Assembly: GCF_011764545.1 (NCBI RefSeq)
Contig: NZ_AP022870.1
Coordinates: 4,138,001-4,202,000, forward strand
Direction: 5' to 3'
DNA: 64,000 bases
DNA from: Phytohabitans flavus
Lineage (GTDB): Bacteria > Actinomycetota > Actinomycetes > Mycobacteriales > Micromonosporaceae
The translations under genes and the position numbers were made by a program. Every line of letters begins with the position of its first letter. Position 1 is the first letter of the stretch. Below, piece after piece: positions 45,807-54,389 of the stretch. The notes under the pieces were generated by a model. The model saw nothing but the letters and a program-made list of their open reading frames with translations. It was not told the DNA's origin and searched no databases.

Positions 45807-45917
45807 GAGCTACCGCGACGTTCGTCGTGGTCCGGACCGTCGCTCCCGCGGCCTCACCCTTCGCGGTTGGCAAGCTCACCCCGGGGTCGCGGTCGGCCGA
45901 CCGCGACGTCTGCTGCC
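45807..45917 (+). repeat. Dispersed intergenic repeat family 1, copy C (long form)
   Basis: Shares the 64-base core and, with copy D, about 45 further bases that include the 12-base palindrome GGTCGGCCGACC (45891-45902). In the orientation of the preceding oxidase gene. Confidence 0.85.
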
Positions 45918-45971
45918 AGATCCGCGGTCCAAGCCACCAGCGCGGTTTGCTGGGGTGTCGCGTGCGAAGGG

Positions 45972-46090
45972 CTGTCGAGCTGGGCGCATCGATGCGCCCA
46001 GCACCCTGGCGGCCGGGGTCCGCGCCCGAAGCCAAGCTGGTGGTCGTCGTGGGTCTGCGGGTGGGCGCGGCCACGCGCCCAGCTCGACAG
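45972..46090. repeat. Nested palindromes, family 3
   Basis: Outer 16-base arms (45972-45987 and 46075-46090) are exact complements. The left arm overlaps a 24-base perfect palindrome. Related GCTGGGCGC / GCGCCCAGC stems occur at 29436-29459 and, in part, near 28954. Confidence 0.75.
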
Positions 46091-46282
46091 GCCGCGGAAA
46101 GAGAAACCCCGGGGGGGTGGGCTTGAACCGCGGACCCGGCAGCGCGGGTCGGGGATCTCGGCGAGCGCCAGCGAGCCGCCGACCTGCGCGGTGCCCGCGG
46201 GAGCTAACGGTCTACAAGTGACGCGGACCGGGGCAAATGCCGATCTTAAGAAATTGAATGTGATCCCGAGCCCGCAAGACCT

Positions 46283-46783
46283 CTAGGTGCGCGCGCGCTC
46301 GCCGAGCACGGCGTCCACGGCCTCGCAGGGGTCGGCGGCCGGCTCGATGTCGCGCAGGTCGCAGGCGACGCGCCGGAGCAGGTGCCGCAGCGCCCGCCGC
46401 TCGACCGGCTCCAGCGCGCCCAGCAGCGCGTCCTCGGCCTCGCGGACGCGCCGCTCCAGGTCGGTGTGGACGCCGAGCCCCTCGGCGGTGGCGACGATCT
46501 TGCGCTGGCGGCGGTCGGCGGGGTTGAGCTGCCGCTCGACAAGGCCGGCCTTGACCAGGTCGTCGATCAGGTAGGTCATCACGGTGCGGTCGATGCCCAG
46601 GTGGGTGGCGAGCGCGAGCTGGCTCGGCTGGTCGCCGCGGACCACGGCGGCGAGGGTCTGGTAGCCGCGCGGGCCGTGCGGGAAGTCGCCGAGGACCGTG
46701 ACCACCGAATTGTGGTACCCGGAGAGCAGCACCCCCAGGTGCCACCCGAAGTCGCCGTCGTAGGCGGGTCGCTCGGTCGTCAT
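46283..46783 (-). CDS. MarR-family regulator
   Basis: 166 residues from ATG 46783. Winged helix: PSQLALATHLGIDRTVMTYL, IDDLVKAGLVERQLNPADRR (wing), with long flanking dimer helices. It is divergent from the LLM/BBE fusion operon with about 95 bases between starts and is its probable repressor. The shared gap is AT-richer and holds near-repeats ATCATCTGTG and ACGATCTGTG. Confidence 0.88.
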   Translation of the reverse strand: MTTERPAYDGDFGWHLGVLLSGYHNSVVTVLGDFPHGPRGYQTLAAVVRGDQPSQLALATHLGIDRTVMTYLIDDLVKAGLVERQLNPADRRQRKIVATAEGLGVHTDLERRVREAEDALLGALEPVERRALRHLLRRVACDLRDIEPAADPCEAVDAVLGERART

Positions 46784-46878
46784 GACGGGAATCATACCGA
46801 CCGAAGCGTGGTTGCGACTATCATCTGTGGGACATACGATCTGTGTCACCACTTATCGAACGGCCGGGGAGCCAACCG

Positions 46879-49146
46879 ATGAACTACGGTCATCCGCTCG
46901 AGTTCGGGACCTTCGTCACCCCCACCGGGGAGGACGCCGTCGCGCTCGCCCGGCGCAGCGAGGAGCTCGGCTACGACCTGGTCACCTTCCAGGACCATCC
47001 GTACCAGCCCGCGTTCCACGACACCTGGACGCTGATGTCCTGGGTCGCCGGCCAGACCGAGCGGATCCACATCGCGGCCAACGTGCTCAACGTTCCACTG
47101 CGCCAGCCGGCGGTCCTCGCCCGCGCCGCAGCCAGCCTCGACCTGCTCTCCGGCGGCCGGTTCGACCTCGCGCTCGGCGCGGGTGCCTTCTGGGACGCGA
47201 TCGAGGCGATGGGCGGCCGCCGGCTGGAGCCCGGCGAGGCGGTCGACGCCCTCAGCGAGGCCATCGACATCATCCGCGGCCTGCTCGACGCGGGCGAGCC
47301 CGACCCGCTGCGCTTCGACGGCGAGCACCACAAGCTCGACGGGGCCGAGCGCGGGCCGCTGCCGCGCCACCACATCCCGATCTGGCTGGGCGCCCACAAG
47401 CGCCGCATGCTGCGCCTGCTCGGCCGCAAGGCGGACGGCTGGATGGTCACCGCCGGCTATCTGAAGCCCGGCGAGTTCCGCGCTGGCAACAAGATCATTG
47501 ACGAGGCGGCCACCGAGGCGGGCCGCGACCCGGCGGAGATCCGCCGCATGCTCAACATCGGCGGTACGTTCACCGACCAGCGGCAGGGCTTCCTCCAGGG
47601 GCCGCCCGAGGCATGGGTCGACGACCTGCTCCCGCTCGTGGTCGAAGACGGCGTCGGCACGTTCATCCTGATGTCCGACGACGCGGCCACGCTGGAGCGG
47701 TTCGCCCGCGATGTGGCGCCGGCGTTGCGCGCGGCGGTCGACCGGGCGCTGCCCGCGCCGCTGCCCACCGGCTCGTTCCGGAGTGCGGCGGTGCGTGCCA
47801 AGCGGCGGGACGGCGTCGACTACGACGGTGTGCCGCGGTCGCTGGCCGAGCTGGCCGTCGAGCCCGGCGACATCGACTTCTCCCGCGTGCGCTCCAACTA
47901 CCTGCGCGGCGGCAACCCCGGCATCGTCCTGCGCCCGCGGAGCACGGCCGAGGTGGCCGAGGCGCTCGCGTTCGCCCGCCGCCACCCCGACCTGCCGATG
48001 GGTGTGCGCAGCGGCGGCCACGGCGTCAGCGGCCGGTCCACCAACGACGGCGGCATCGTCATCGACCTCGGCTTCCTCGACGGGGTCGAGGTGCTCGATG
48101 AGGCCACCCGGCGGGTACGGATCGGGCCGGGCGCGCGGTGGAAGCAGGTCGCCGCGGCCCTTGAGCCGTACGGGTGGGCGCTCAGCTCGGGCGATTACGG
48201 CGGCGTCGGCGTGGGCGGCCTGGCCACCGCCGGCGGCATCGGCTTCCTCGGGCGCAAGCACGGCCTGACCATCGACCACCTGCGCGCGGTCGAGATGGTG
48301 CTCGCCGACGGCTCGACCGTCCGGGCCAGCGGTACCGAGAACGCGGACCTCTTCTGGGCGGTCCGCGGCGCCGGCGCCAACTTCGGCATCGTCACCTCGT
48401 TCGAGTTCGAGGTGGACGAGGTCGGCGAGGTCGGCTGGGCGCAGCTCGGGTTCGTCGCGAGCGACACCTCGGGGTTCCTGCGCCGCTTCGGCGAGGTGGC
48501 CTCCAGCGCGCCGCGCGACACGACCGCGTTCCTGGTCATGGGCCCGCCGAGGCGGGGCCAGCCGGCCGTCGCCCAGCTGTACGGGATGGTCGACTCCGGC
48601 GACCCCGACACGGTGATCGCCCAGCTCCAGCCGTTCGCGCGGATGGCACCGATGTTCCAGCAGCAGGTGGTCATCGCGCCGTACGCGGCGGTGATGGGCA
48701 TGGCCCCCGACGCCGAGCACCAGGGGCGCGGCGAGCCGATCTCCCGCTCGGCGTTCATCCGCGAGATCACGCCGGAGTTCGCCGACGCGGCCGAGCGGCT
48801 GCTGCACAGCGGCGTCGTGTTCTTCTTCCAGCTGCGCACGGTCGGCGGCGCGGTCGCCGACGTCGACCCCGACGCCACGGCGTACGCGCACCGCGACGCC
48901 GGCTTCTCGGTGGTCGCGATGGGCGTCGACCGCGAGCGCCTGGACCGGCTGTGGGACGGGCTGAGCGAGCACTTCGACGGCCTGTACCTGAGCTTCGAGA
49001 CCGACCAGCGGCCCGAGCGGGTCGCCGACGCGTTCCCGCCCCGGACGCTGGGCCGCCTCCGCGAGCTGAAGGGGCGCTACGACCCCGACAACGTCTTCCG
49101 CGACAACTTCAACATCCGCCCGCTAACGGGTGGGGAGGAATCATGA
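46879..49146 (+). CDS. Fusion of an LLM flavin/F420 oxidoreductase and a berberine-bridge-type FAD oxidase
   Basis: 755 residues from ATG 46879 (GGGGAG 8 bases upstream). Residues 1 to about 295 are a luciferase-like TIM barrel (GYDLVTFQDHPYQPAFHDTW, LSGGRFDLALGAGAFWDAIE, HIPIWLGAHKRRMLRLLGRK). A short linker follows, then a complete FAD-linked oxidase: His381 in RSGGHGVSGRS (8-alpha attachment), GVGVGGLATAGGIGFLGRKH, DLFWAVRGAGANFGIVTSFE and the C-terminal YDPDNVFRDNFNIRP. The junction reads through cleanly without a frameshift. The LLM half closely resembles the next gene product, so duplication and fusion is likely. The stop overlaps the next ATG. Confidence 0.9.
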   Translation: MNYGHPLEFGTFVTPTGEDAVALARRSEELGYDLVTFQDHPYQPAFHDTWTLMSWVAGQTERIHIAANVLNVPLRQPAVLARAAASLDLLSGGRFDLALGAGAFWDAIEAMGGRRLEPGEAVDALSEAIDIIRGLLDAGEPDPLRFDGEHHKLDGAERGPLPRHHIPIWLGAHKRRMLRLLGRKADGWMVTAGYLKPGEFRAGNKIIDEAATEAGRDPAEIRRMLNIGGTFTDQRQGFLQGPPEAWVDDLLPLVVEDGVGTFILMSDDAATLERFARDVAPALRAAVDRALPAPLPTGSFRSAAVRAKRRDGVDYDGVPRSLAELAVEPGDIDFSRVRSNYLRGGNPGIVLRPRSTAEVAEALAFARRHPDLPMGVRSGGHGVSGRSTNDGGIVIDLGFLDGVEVLDEATRRVRIGPGARWKQVAAALEPYGWALSSGDYGGVGVGGLATAGGIGFLGRKHGLTIDHLRAVEMVLADGSTVRASGTENADLFWAVRGAGANFGIVTSFEFEVDEVGEVGWAQLGFVASDTSGFLRRFGEVASSAPRDTTAFLVMGPPRRGQPAVAQLYGMVDSGDPDTVIAQLQPFARMAPMFQQQVVIAPYAAVMGMAPDAEHQGRGEPISRSAFIREITPEFADAAERLLHSGVVFFFQLRTVGGAVADVDPDATAYAHRDAGFSVVAMGVDRERLDRLWDGLSEHFDGLYLSFETDQRPERVADAFPPRTLGRLRELKGRYDPDNVFRDNFNIRPLTGGEES

Positions 49147-50075
49147 CCGACACCGACTACGGACACGACCTGCTCTTCGGCACGTTCGTGACGCCCGTCA
49201 ACCAGCCCGCCACGCAGGCCGTCGACCTCGCGGTGGTCAGCGACCGGGCCGGGCTCGACCTGGTGACGTTCCAGGACCACCCGTACCAGCCGAGGTTCCA
49301 CGACACGTGGACGCTGATGTCGTACGCGGCGTCCCGGACCAGCCAGATCCACGTCAGCGGCAACGTGCTCAACCTGCCGCTGCGGCAGCCGGCCGTGCTC
49401 GCGCGCAGCGCCGCCAGCCTCGACGTGCTCAGCGGCGGCCGGCTGGAGCTGGGCATCGGCGCGGGCGGCTTCTGGGACGCCATCGCGGCGATGGGCGGCC
49501 GGCGCCTCTCCCCCGGCCAGGCGGTGGAGGCGCTGGAGGAGGCGATCACCGTCATCCGCGAGGTCTGGGCCGCCGACCGGCCCGGTCCGGTACGCGTGGA
49601 CGGCAAGTACTACCGGGTGCACGGCGCCAAGCGGGGGCCCAAGCCGCCGCACGACATCGGGATCTGGGTCGGTGCGTACAAGCCACGGATGCTGCGGCTG
49701 ATCGGGCGCGTGGCGGACGGTTGGCTGCCGTCGCTCGCCTACCTGCCCGGCGGGCCGGCGGACCTGGCCGAGCTCAACCGGCACATCGACGGTGCCGCGG
49801 CGGGCGCCGGGCGCGATCCGGCCCAGGTGCGGCGGCTGCTGAACGTCGGCGGCCAGTTCGCCCCGACCGGCCGCGCGTTCCTCGACGGCCCCGCCGAGCA
49901 GTGGGCCGAGGACCTGGCCGGGCTGACCCTGGAGTACGGGATCAGCGGCTTCGTCCTCGCCACCGACGACCCGTACACGATCGAGCTCTTCGCCGCCGAG
50001 GTCGCGCCCGCGACGCGGGAGCTCGTCGCCGCCGAGCGCGGGGCGACAGCTCCCGTCGGGGTGCGGCCGGCCTGA
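49143..50075 (+). CDS. LLM-class flavin/F420-dependent oxidoreductase
   Basis: 310 residues, coupled to the fusion gene by ATGA with GGGGAGGAA as ribosome-binding site. DLVTFQDHPYQPRFHDTWTL, GNVLNLPLRQPAVLARSAAS and LELGIGAGGFWDAIAAMGGR are shared almost residue for residue with the fusion protein's first domain. Whether it uses F420 or FMN cannot be decided by eye. Likely a monooxygenase or dehydrogenase acting in the same pathway as the fused oxidase. Confidence 0.9.
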   Translation: MTDTDYGHDLLFGTFVTPVNQPATQAVDLAVVSDRAGLDLVTFQDHPYQPRFHDTWTLMSYAASRTSQIHVSGNVLNLPLRQPAVLARSAASLDVLSGGRLELGIGAGGFWDAIAAMGGRRLSPGQAVEALEEAITVIREVWAADRPGPVRVDGKYYRVHGAKRGPKPPHDIGIWVGAYKPRMLRLIGRVADGWLPSLAYLPGGPADLAELNRHIDGAAAGAGRDPAQVRRLLNVGGQFAPTGRAFLDGPAEQWAEDLAGLTLEYGISGFVLATDDPYTIELFAAEVAPATRELVAAERGATAPVGVRPA

Positions 50076-50100
50076 TCGTTCGGCCTGCAAGGATGGGGGC

Positions 50101-50931
50101 ATGACGACGCCCCAGCGGCAGGGCCGGACCCAGCACGTGCTCGCGGTGCAGGCCACCGAGTGGTTGACACCGCACGTGGTCCGGGTGGTCGCCGGCGGCG
50201 AGTCGCTGGCCGGGTTCGCCGACAACGGGCACACCGACGCGTACGTCAAGCTGCTCTTCGTCGACCCCGCGCTCGGCCTCGAGCCGCCGTACGACCTCGC
50301 CGAGCTGCGCGCGACCCTGCCCGTGGAGCAGCGGCCGGTCGTGCGCACGTACACCGTCCGGTGGGTGGACCAGACGGCCCAGCGCCTGGCGATCGACTTC
50401 GTGACCCACGGCGACACCGGGGTGGCCGCGGTGTGGGCCGCCGGCGCCAAGCCCGGTGACCGCCTCGTGCTCTCCGGTCCGGGCGGTGGGTACTCGCCGG
50501 ACCCCTCGGTCGCCTGGCACGTCTTCGCCGGCGACCTCTCCGCCGTGCCCGCGATCGCCGCGTCGCTGGAGGCACTGGAGGCACGGCCCGGTGACGCGGC
50601 CGGCGTCGCGTACATCGAGGTCGCCGACCCGGCCGACGTGCTGGAGCTGAAGTGCCCCGAGCAGGTCGCGGTGCGCTGGCTGGTCAACCCCGACCCCGAC
50701 GACGCCGCCTTCCTGGCGCGGACGCTCGACGCCGGCGACTGGCCGGTGGCGACCGACGCGGTACAGGTCTTCGCGCACGGCGAGCGCGAGTCGGTGAAGG
50801 CGATGCGCGCCGTGCTGCGCGACCGGGGCGTACCCCGCGAATCGATCTCGATCTCCGGCTACTGGGCGCGCGGCCGAACGGAAGATGTGTTCCAGGCCGA
50901 GAAGCGCGAGCCGATCGGCCGCATCGACTGA
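50101..50931 (+). CDS. Siderophore-interacting-type FAD protein (flavin/ferric reductase)
   Basis: 276 residues. RPVVRTYTVRWVDQTAQRL is the FAD-binding motif of SIP/ViuB proteins, HGDTGVAAVWAAGAKPGD the second flavin contact, and the C-terminal half is the NAD(P)H-binding SIP domain ending SISGYWARGRTEDVFQAEK. Family members reduce ferric siderophores. Here, 25 bases after an LLM gene with GGATGGGGGC before the ATG, a role in supplying reduced flavin is an alternative. Confidence 0.88.
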   Translation: MTTPQRQGRTQHVLAVQATEWLTPHVVRVVAGGESLAGFADNGHTDAYVKLLFVDPALGLEPPYDLAELRATLPVEQRPVVRTYTVRWVDQTAQRLAIDFVTHGDTGVAAVWAAGAKPGDRLVLSGPGGGYSPDPSVAWHVFAGDLSAVPAIAASLEALEARPGDAAGVAYIEVADPADVLELKCPEQVAVRWLVNPDPDDAAFLARTLDAGDWPVATDAVQVFAHGERESVKAMRAVLRDRGVPRESISISGYWARGRTEDVFQAEKREPIGRID

Positions 50932-50956
50932 CGGTCGACAGCACGGCCGGACGCCG

Positions 50957-50986
50957 TTGACATGCTCGCCTTCGGGTACATATGTT
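50957..50986 (+). promoter_or_regulatory. Housekeeping-type promoter for the sugar importer
   Basis: TTGACA (50957-50962), 18 bases, TATGTT (50981-50986), about 160 bases before the start of the binding-protein gene. A second TTGACG lies at 50985-50990. Confidence 0.5.
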
Positions 50987-50995
50987 GACGGCACT

Positions 50996-51007
50996 CTTTA
51001 CGTAAAG
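50996..51007. promoter_or_regulatory. Probable repressor operator of the sugar importer
   Basis: 12-base perfect palindrome CTTTACGTAAAG, ten bases after the -10 element and so over the expected transcription start. The following GTTTTCGAAAGC adds a weaker dyad. Such sites are typical of LacI/GntR/ROK-type sugar repressors, but none is encoded next to it. Confidence 0.5.
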
Positions 51008-51143
51008 TTTTCGAAAGCCGCTCTGAAAACCTGGCAGCCGTGCGGGCGCCGACCGCCGCGTGCTCAGCGCGCCGTCCGTCCGCACACCTCATGAGGTATC
51101 GATTTCCCGCGGCCCACCCGCGGGACGACCCACGGAGGTCAGC

Positions 51144-52472
51144 GTGGCATACAGTTCGATGTCCCGGCGGGGCTTTCTCGGCCTGGCGGCCGGCGCCGGC
51201 GCGGGGATGGCACTCGCCGCATGTGGAAGTTCGGGTCCGAGTCAGGGGGGCGGTAGCGGTGGCGAGGCCAGCTACTGGTTCCTGACCGCCCCGCCCGCCG
51301 AGCAGATCCGCACCAACACCGTCAACCGCTTCAACCAGGCAAACCCCGACACCCAGATCAAGCACAACGCTTTCGAGAACGACGCGTACAAGACGAAGAT
51401 CCGGACCGCCCTCGGCGCCGGCCAGGCACCGACCATCATCTGGGGTTGGGGCGGCGGCGGCCTCAAGAGCTGGGTCGAGGCCGGGCAGGTGGACGACCTG
51501 ACCGACTGGTTCGCCCAGAACGCCGCGGTGAAGGACCGGCTGTTCCCCTCGTCGTTCGGCGCCGCGACGGTAAACGGCAAGATCTACGCGATGCCGTGCG
51601 AGACGGTCGAGCCGATCGTGCTGTTCTACGACAAGCGCGCGTTCGACAGGATCGGCGCCGAGCCGCCGCAGTCGTGGGGCGACATCATGGACCTCGTGCC
51701 CAAGTTCAACGCCAAGGGCATCGCGCCGTTCTCGCTCGCCGGGCAGTCGCGCTGGACGAACATGATGTGGTTGGAGTTCCTCTTCGACCGGATCGGCGGC
51801 TCGGAGGTGTTCCAGGCGGTATTCGACGGCGAGAAGGACGCGTGGTCGAACCCGGCCTCCCTGGACGCGCTCACGAAGGTGCAGGACCTCGTCAAGGCCA
51901 ACGGCTTCGTCAAGGGCTTCTCCTCCGTCGTCGCCGACGCCAACGCCGACCAGGCGCTGCTCACCACAGGCAAGGCCGCGATGATGGTGCACGGCACGTG
52001 GACGTACGGGTCGATGGAGCAGGAGGGCGGCGACTTCGTCTCCGGCGGCAACCTCGGGTACATGAACTTCCCGCCCGTCGACGGCGGCAAGGGCGACCCC
52101 ACCAACACGGTCGGCAACCCCGCGCAGTACCTGTCGATCTCCTCGAAGGCCACCGCCGAGCAGAAGGAGACCGCGAAGAAGTTCTTCTCCACCGCCGTGC
52201 TCGACGACACCGAGGTCGGCGAGTGGCTCAACACCGGCGGCGTACCGATCGTCAAGGGCAGCGAAGGCAAGATCGCCTCTGCCAAGGACCCGGAGTTCCT
52301 CGAGTTCATCTACCAGACGGCGAGCAACGCGAAGGTCTTCGCGCAGTCCTGGGACCAGGCGCTGAGCCCGACCGCCGCGGAGGCGCTGCTGGACAACATC
52401 GCCAAGCTCTTCCAGCTCTCGATCAGCCCGCAGCAGTACGTGGACAACATGAACCAGGTCATCGGGAAATGA
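51144..52472 (+). CDS. ABC sugar transporter, extracellular solute-binding lipoprotein
   Basis: 442 residues. GTG 51144 is chosen for GGAGG five bases upstream. Twin-arginine-like leader SRRGFLGLAAGAGAGMALAA ends at a lipobox Cys. Mature protein is a family 1 solute-binding fold: NRFNQANPDTQIKHNAF, APTIIWGWGGGGLKSWVEAG, DLVPKFNAKGIAPFSLAGQS, MMVHGTWTYGSMEQEGGDF. Binds a sugar or oligosaccharide for the two permeases downstream (ATGA coupling). The aromatic residues around W in WGWGG suggest stacking with sugar rings. Confidence 0.92.
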   Translation: MAYSSMSRRGFLGLAAGAGAGMALAACGSSGPSQGGGSGGEASYWFLTAPPAEQIRTNTVNRFNQANPDTQIKHNAFENDAYKTKIRTALGAGQAPTIIWGWGGGGLKSWVEAGQVDDLTDWFAQNAAVKDRLFPSSFGAATVNGKIYAMPCETVEPIVLFYDKRAFDRIGAEPPQSWGDIMDLVPKFNAKGIAPFSLAGQSRWTNMMWLEFLFDRIGGSEVFQAVFDGEKDAWSNPASLDALTKVQDLVKANGFVKGFSSVVADANADQALLTTGKAAMMVHGTWTYGSMEQEGGDFVSGGNLGYMNFPPVDGGKGDPTNTVGNPAQYLSISSKATAEQKETAKKFFSTAVLDDTEVGEWLNTGGVPIVKGSEGKIASAKDPEFLEFIYQTASNAKVFAQSWDQALSPTAAEALLDNIAKLFQLSISPQQYVDNMNQVIGK

Positions 52473-53394
52473 CGGGGCTCGCTCCGCCCGCTGTCCAGGT
52501 CCGGCCAACGACCAACCCGGCCGGCGGGCGGGGCGGCTCGGTCGCGTGGATGGCGTTGCCAGCGCTCGCCATCTTCGCCTTGTTCGGCCTTGTCCCGCTG
52601 TTCGGCGTGCTGGCGCTGAGCTTCACCGAGTGGGACGGGATCGGCGACATCCATCCCGCCGGCTTCGAGAGCTGGCGGGCGGTGCTGACCGACCCCGGGC
52701 TGCCACACGCGCTATGGGTGACGTTCCTGGTGATGGCGCTCTCCTGGGCCTTCCAGACGCCGGCGAGCCTGCTGATCGGGGTGTTCCTCGCCGGCCGCCA
52801 GCGGTACCGCGAGGTCCTCGCCGTGCTGTACTTCATCCCGCTGCTGCTCAGCTCGGCGGCGCTCGCCATCACGTTCAAGGCGCTGCTCGACCCCAACTTC
52901 GGCGTCGGCGCCGGGCTCGGCATCCCGTTCCTGGTACAGGACTGGCTGGGGCACGGCACCCTCGCGCTCGGCGTGGTGGTGTTCGTGGTGTCCTGGCAGT
53001 TCATCCCGTTCCACGCGCTCATCTACCAGGGCGGGGTACGGCAGATCCCGGTGGCGCTCTACGAGGCGGCGCAGATCGACGGGGCCGGGCGGCTCCGGCA
53101 GTTCTTCAGCATCACGCTCCCCAGCTCAAGTACACGATCATCACGTCGTCGACGCTGATGGTGGTCGGCTCGCTGACGTTCTTCGACCTGATCTTCGTAC
53201 TCACCGAGGGCGGCCCCGCCGACGCCACCCGCGTGCTCGCCCTGGACATGTACAAGCGCGGTTTCCAGGCCTACCTGATGGGCCCGGCCAGCGCGATCGC
53301 CGTCATCCTCGTCCTCGTCGGCCTCGCGCTGGCGTTGCTGCTGCGCCGGCTCGGCGGCCGCGACGCGAGCACCAGCCAGATGGAAGGTATGTGA
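52469..53394 (+). CDS. ABC sugar transporter permease 1 (one-base frameshift at 53119-53122)
   Basis: Repaired length is 308 residues, six transmembrane segments (MalF/UgpA type). ALYEAAQIDGAGRLRQFFSI is the EAA loop that docks the ATPase. Immediately after it, FFSITLP is separated from QLKYTIITSSTLMVVGSLTF by one missing C in a CCCC run. The coding continues to the stop with the expected last helix. It overlaps the binding-protein gene by ATGA. Confidence 0.9.
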
Positions 53395-53395
53395 G

Positions 53396-54295
53396 ATGGC
53401 GACGACGCTGTCGACCGGGAGCGACGTCGAGGTCGAGGCGCCGCCCGGGCAGGGGCCGGCGCGGGGCCGCGGTCTCTTGCGGTACAACTGGCTGGGCGGG
53501 CTGGCCGGCTGGCTGTGGCTCGTGATCGTGGTGGTGCCGATCTACTGGATCGTCATCACCAGCCTCAAGTCGCGCGCGGTCTACTACCAGGAAAACCCGC
53601 TCGCGCCGCCGACCAACCCGACGCTGGAAAACTACAGGTCGGTCATCGAGTCGGACTTCGCCCGCTATTTCTTCAACAGCGTGGTGGTCACGCTCGGCTC
53701 GGTGCTCCCCGCGGTACTCGTCTCGTTCATGGCCGCCTATGCCATCGTGCGCGGCGGGGCTGGCAGCCGGTTTCTGCGCGGGGTCAACGTGCTCTTCCTG
53801 ATGGGGCTGGCGATCCCGCTCCAGGCCACCATCATCCCGGTCTATCTCATCATCATCCGGCTACAGATGTACGACACCCTCGCCGCCATCATCCTGCCGT
53901 CGATCGCGTTCGCGGTGCCGCTGTCCGTGCTGGTATTGGCCAACTTCATCCGCGACGTACCGAAAGAGCTCTTCGAGTCGATGCGGATGGACGGCGCGAC
54001 CGAGTGGCGGACGCTGTGGAGCCTCGCCTTCCCGCTGACCCGGCCCGCCCTCGTCACCGTATCCATCTACAATGGACTGACGATCTGGAACGGCTTCCTG
54101 CTGCCGCTGATCCTCACCCAGAGCCCCGAAAAGCGCACGCTCCCGCTAGCGCTCTGGACCTTCCAGGGCGAATACGGCGTCAACGTCCCCGCCGTCCTAG
54201 CCTCGGTAGTACTAGCCACCCTCCCGATAGTCGTCCTCTACGCCCTAGGCCGCCGCCAACTCCTGAGCGGCCTGACGGTGGGTTTCGGCCGCTGA
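53396..54295 (+). CDS. ABC sugar transporter permease 2
   Basis: 299 residues, MalG/UgpE type with six helices. The ATG follows the permease 1 stop by one base. EAA loop: LFESMRMDGATEWRTLWSLA, followed by PLTRPALVTVSIYNGLTIWN. No ATPase is encoded in the operon, so it most likely shares a multitask ATPase (MsiK type) encoded elsewhere, as is usual in actinomycetes. Confidence 0.92.
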   Translation: MATTLSTGSDVEVEAPPGQGPARGRGLLRYNWLGGLAGWLWLVIVVVPIYWIVITSLKSRAVYYQENPLAPPTNPTLENYRSVIESDFARYFFNSVVVTLGSVLPAVLVSFMAAYAIVRGGAGSRFLRGVNVLFLMGLAIPLQATIIPVYLIIIRLQMYDTLAAIILPSIAFAVPLSVLVLANFIRDVPKELFESMRMDGATEWRTLWSLAFPLTRPALVTVSIYNGLTIWNGFLLPLILTQSPEKRTLPLALWTFQGEYGVNVPAVLASVVLATLPIVVLYALGRRQLLSGLTVGFGR

Positions 54296-54306
54296 CCACT
54301 TCGGGG

Positions 54307-54368
54307 GTTGATCAGGGACTTGGTGGATAGACACGCCGCCCGACACGCCCACGAAGTCCCTGATCAAC
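54307..54368. terminator. Long inverted repeat after the sugar importer operon
   Basis: GTTGATCAGGGACTT (54307-54321) and its exact complement (54354-54368) around a 32-base spacer. Position after the operon fits a terminator. The long spacer could also suit a mobile palindromic repeat. Confidence 0.5.
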
Positions 54369-54389
54369 TGCCCGGTTACGGTTGGCGGC

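Larger units (their letters stand above)
45794..46282. other. Gene-free repeat island
   Basis: 489 bases with no convincing gene. It contains family-1 copy C, a 24-base perfect palindrome (45979-46002), and family-3 arms: CTGTCGAGCTGGGCGC (45972-45987) repeats inverted and exact at 46075-46090. An inner stem TGGGCGCG/CGCGCCCA lies at 46062-46081. Confidence 0.7.

Noticed and set aside
46110..46140. tRNA T-arm-like sequence (GGTTCAAGCC on the minus strand)
   Set aside because: The flanking bases do not form a T-stem and no anticodon or acceptor arm can be folded around it.
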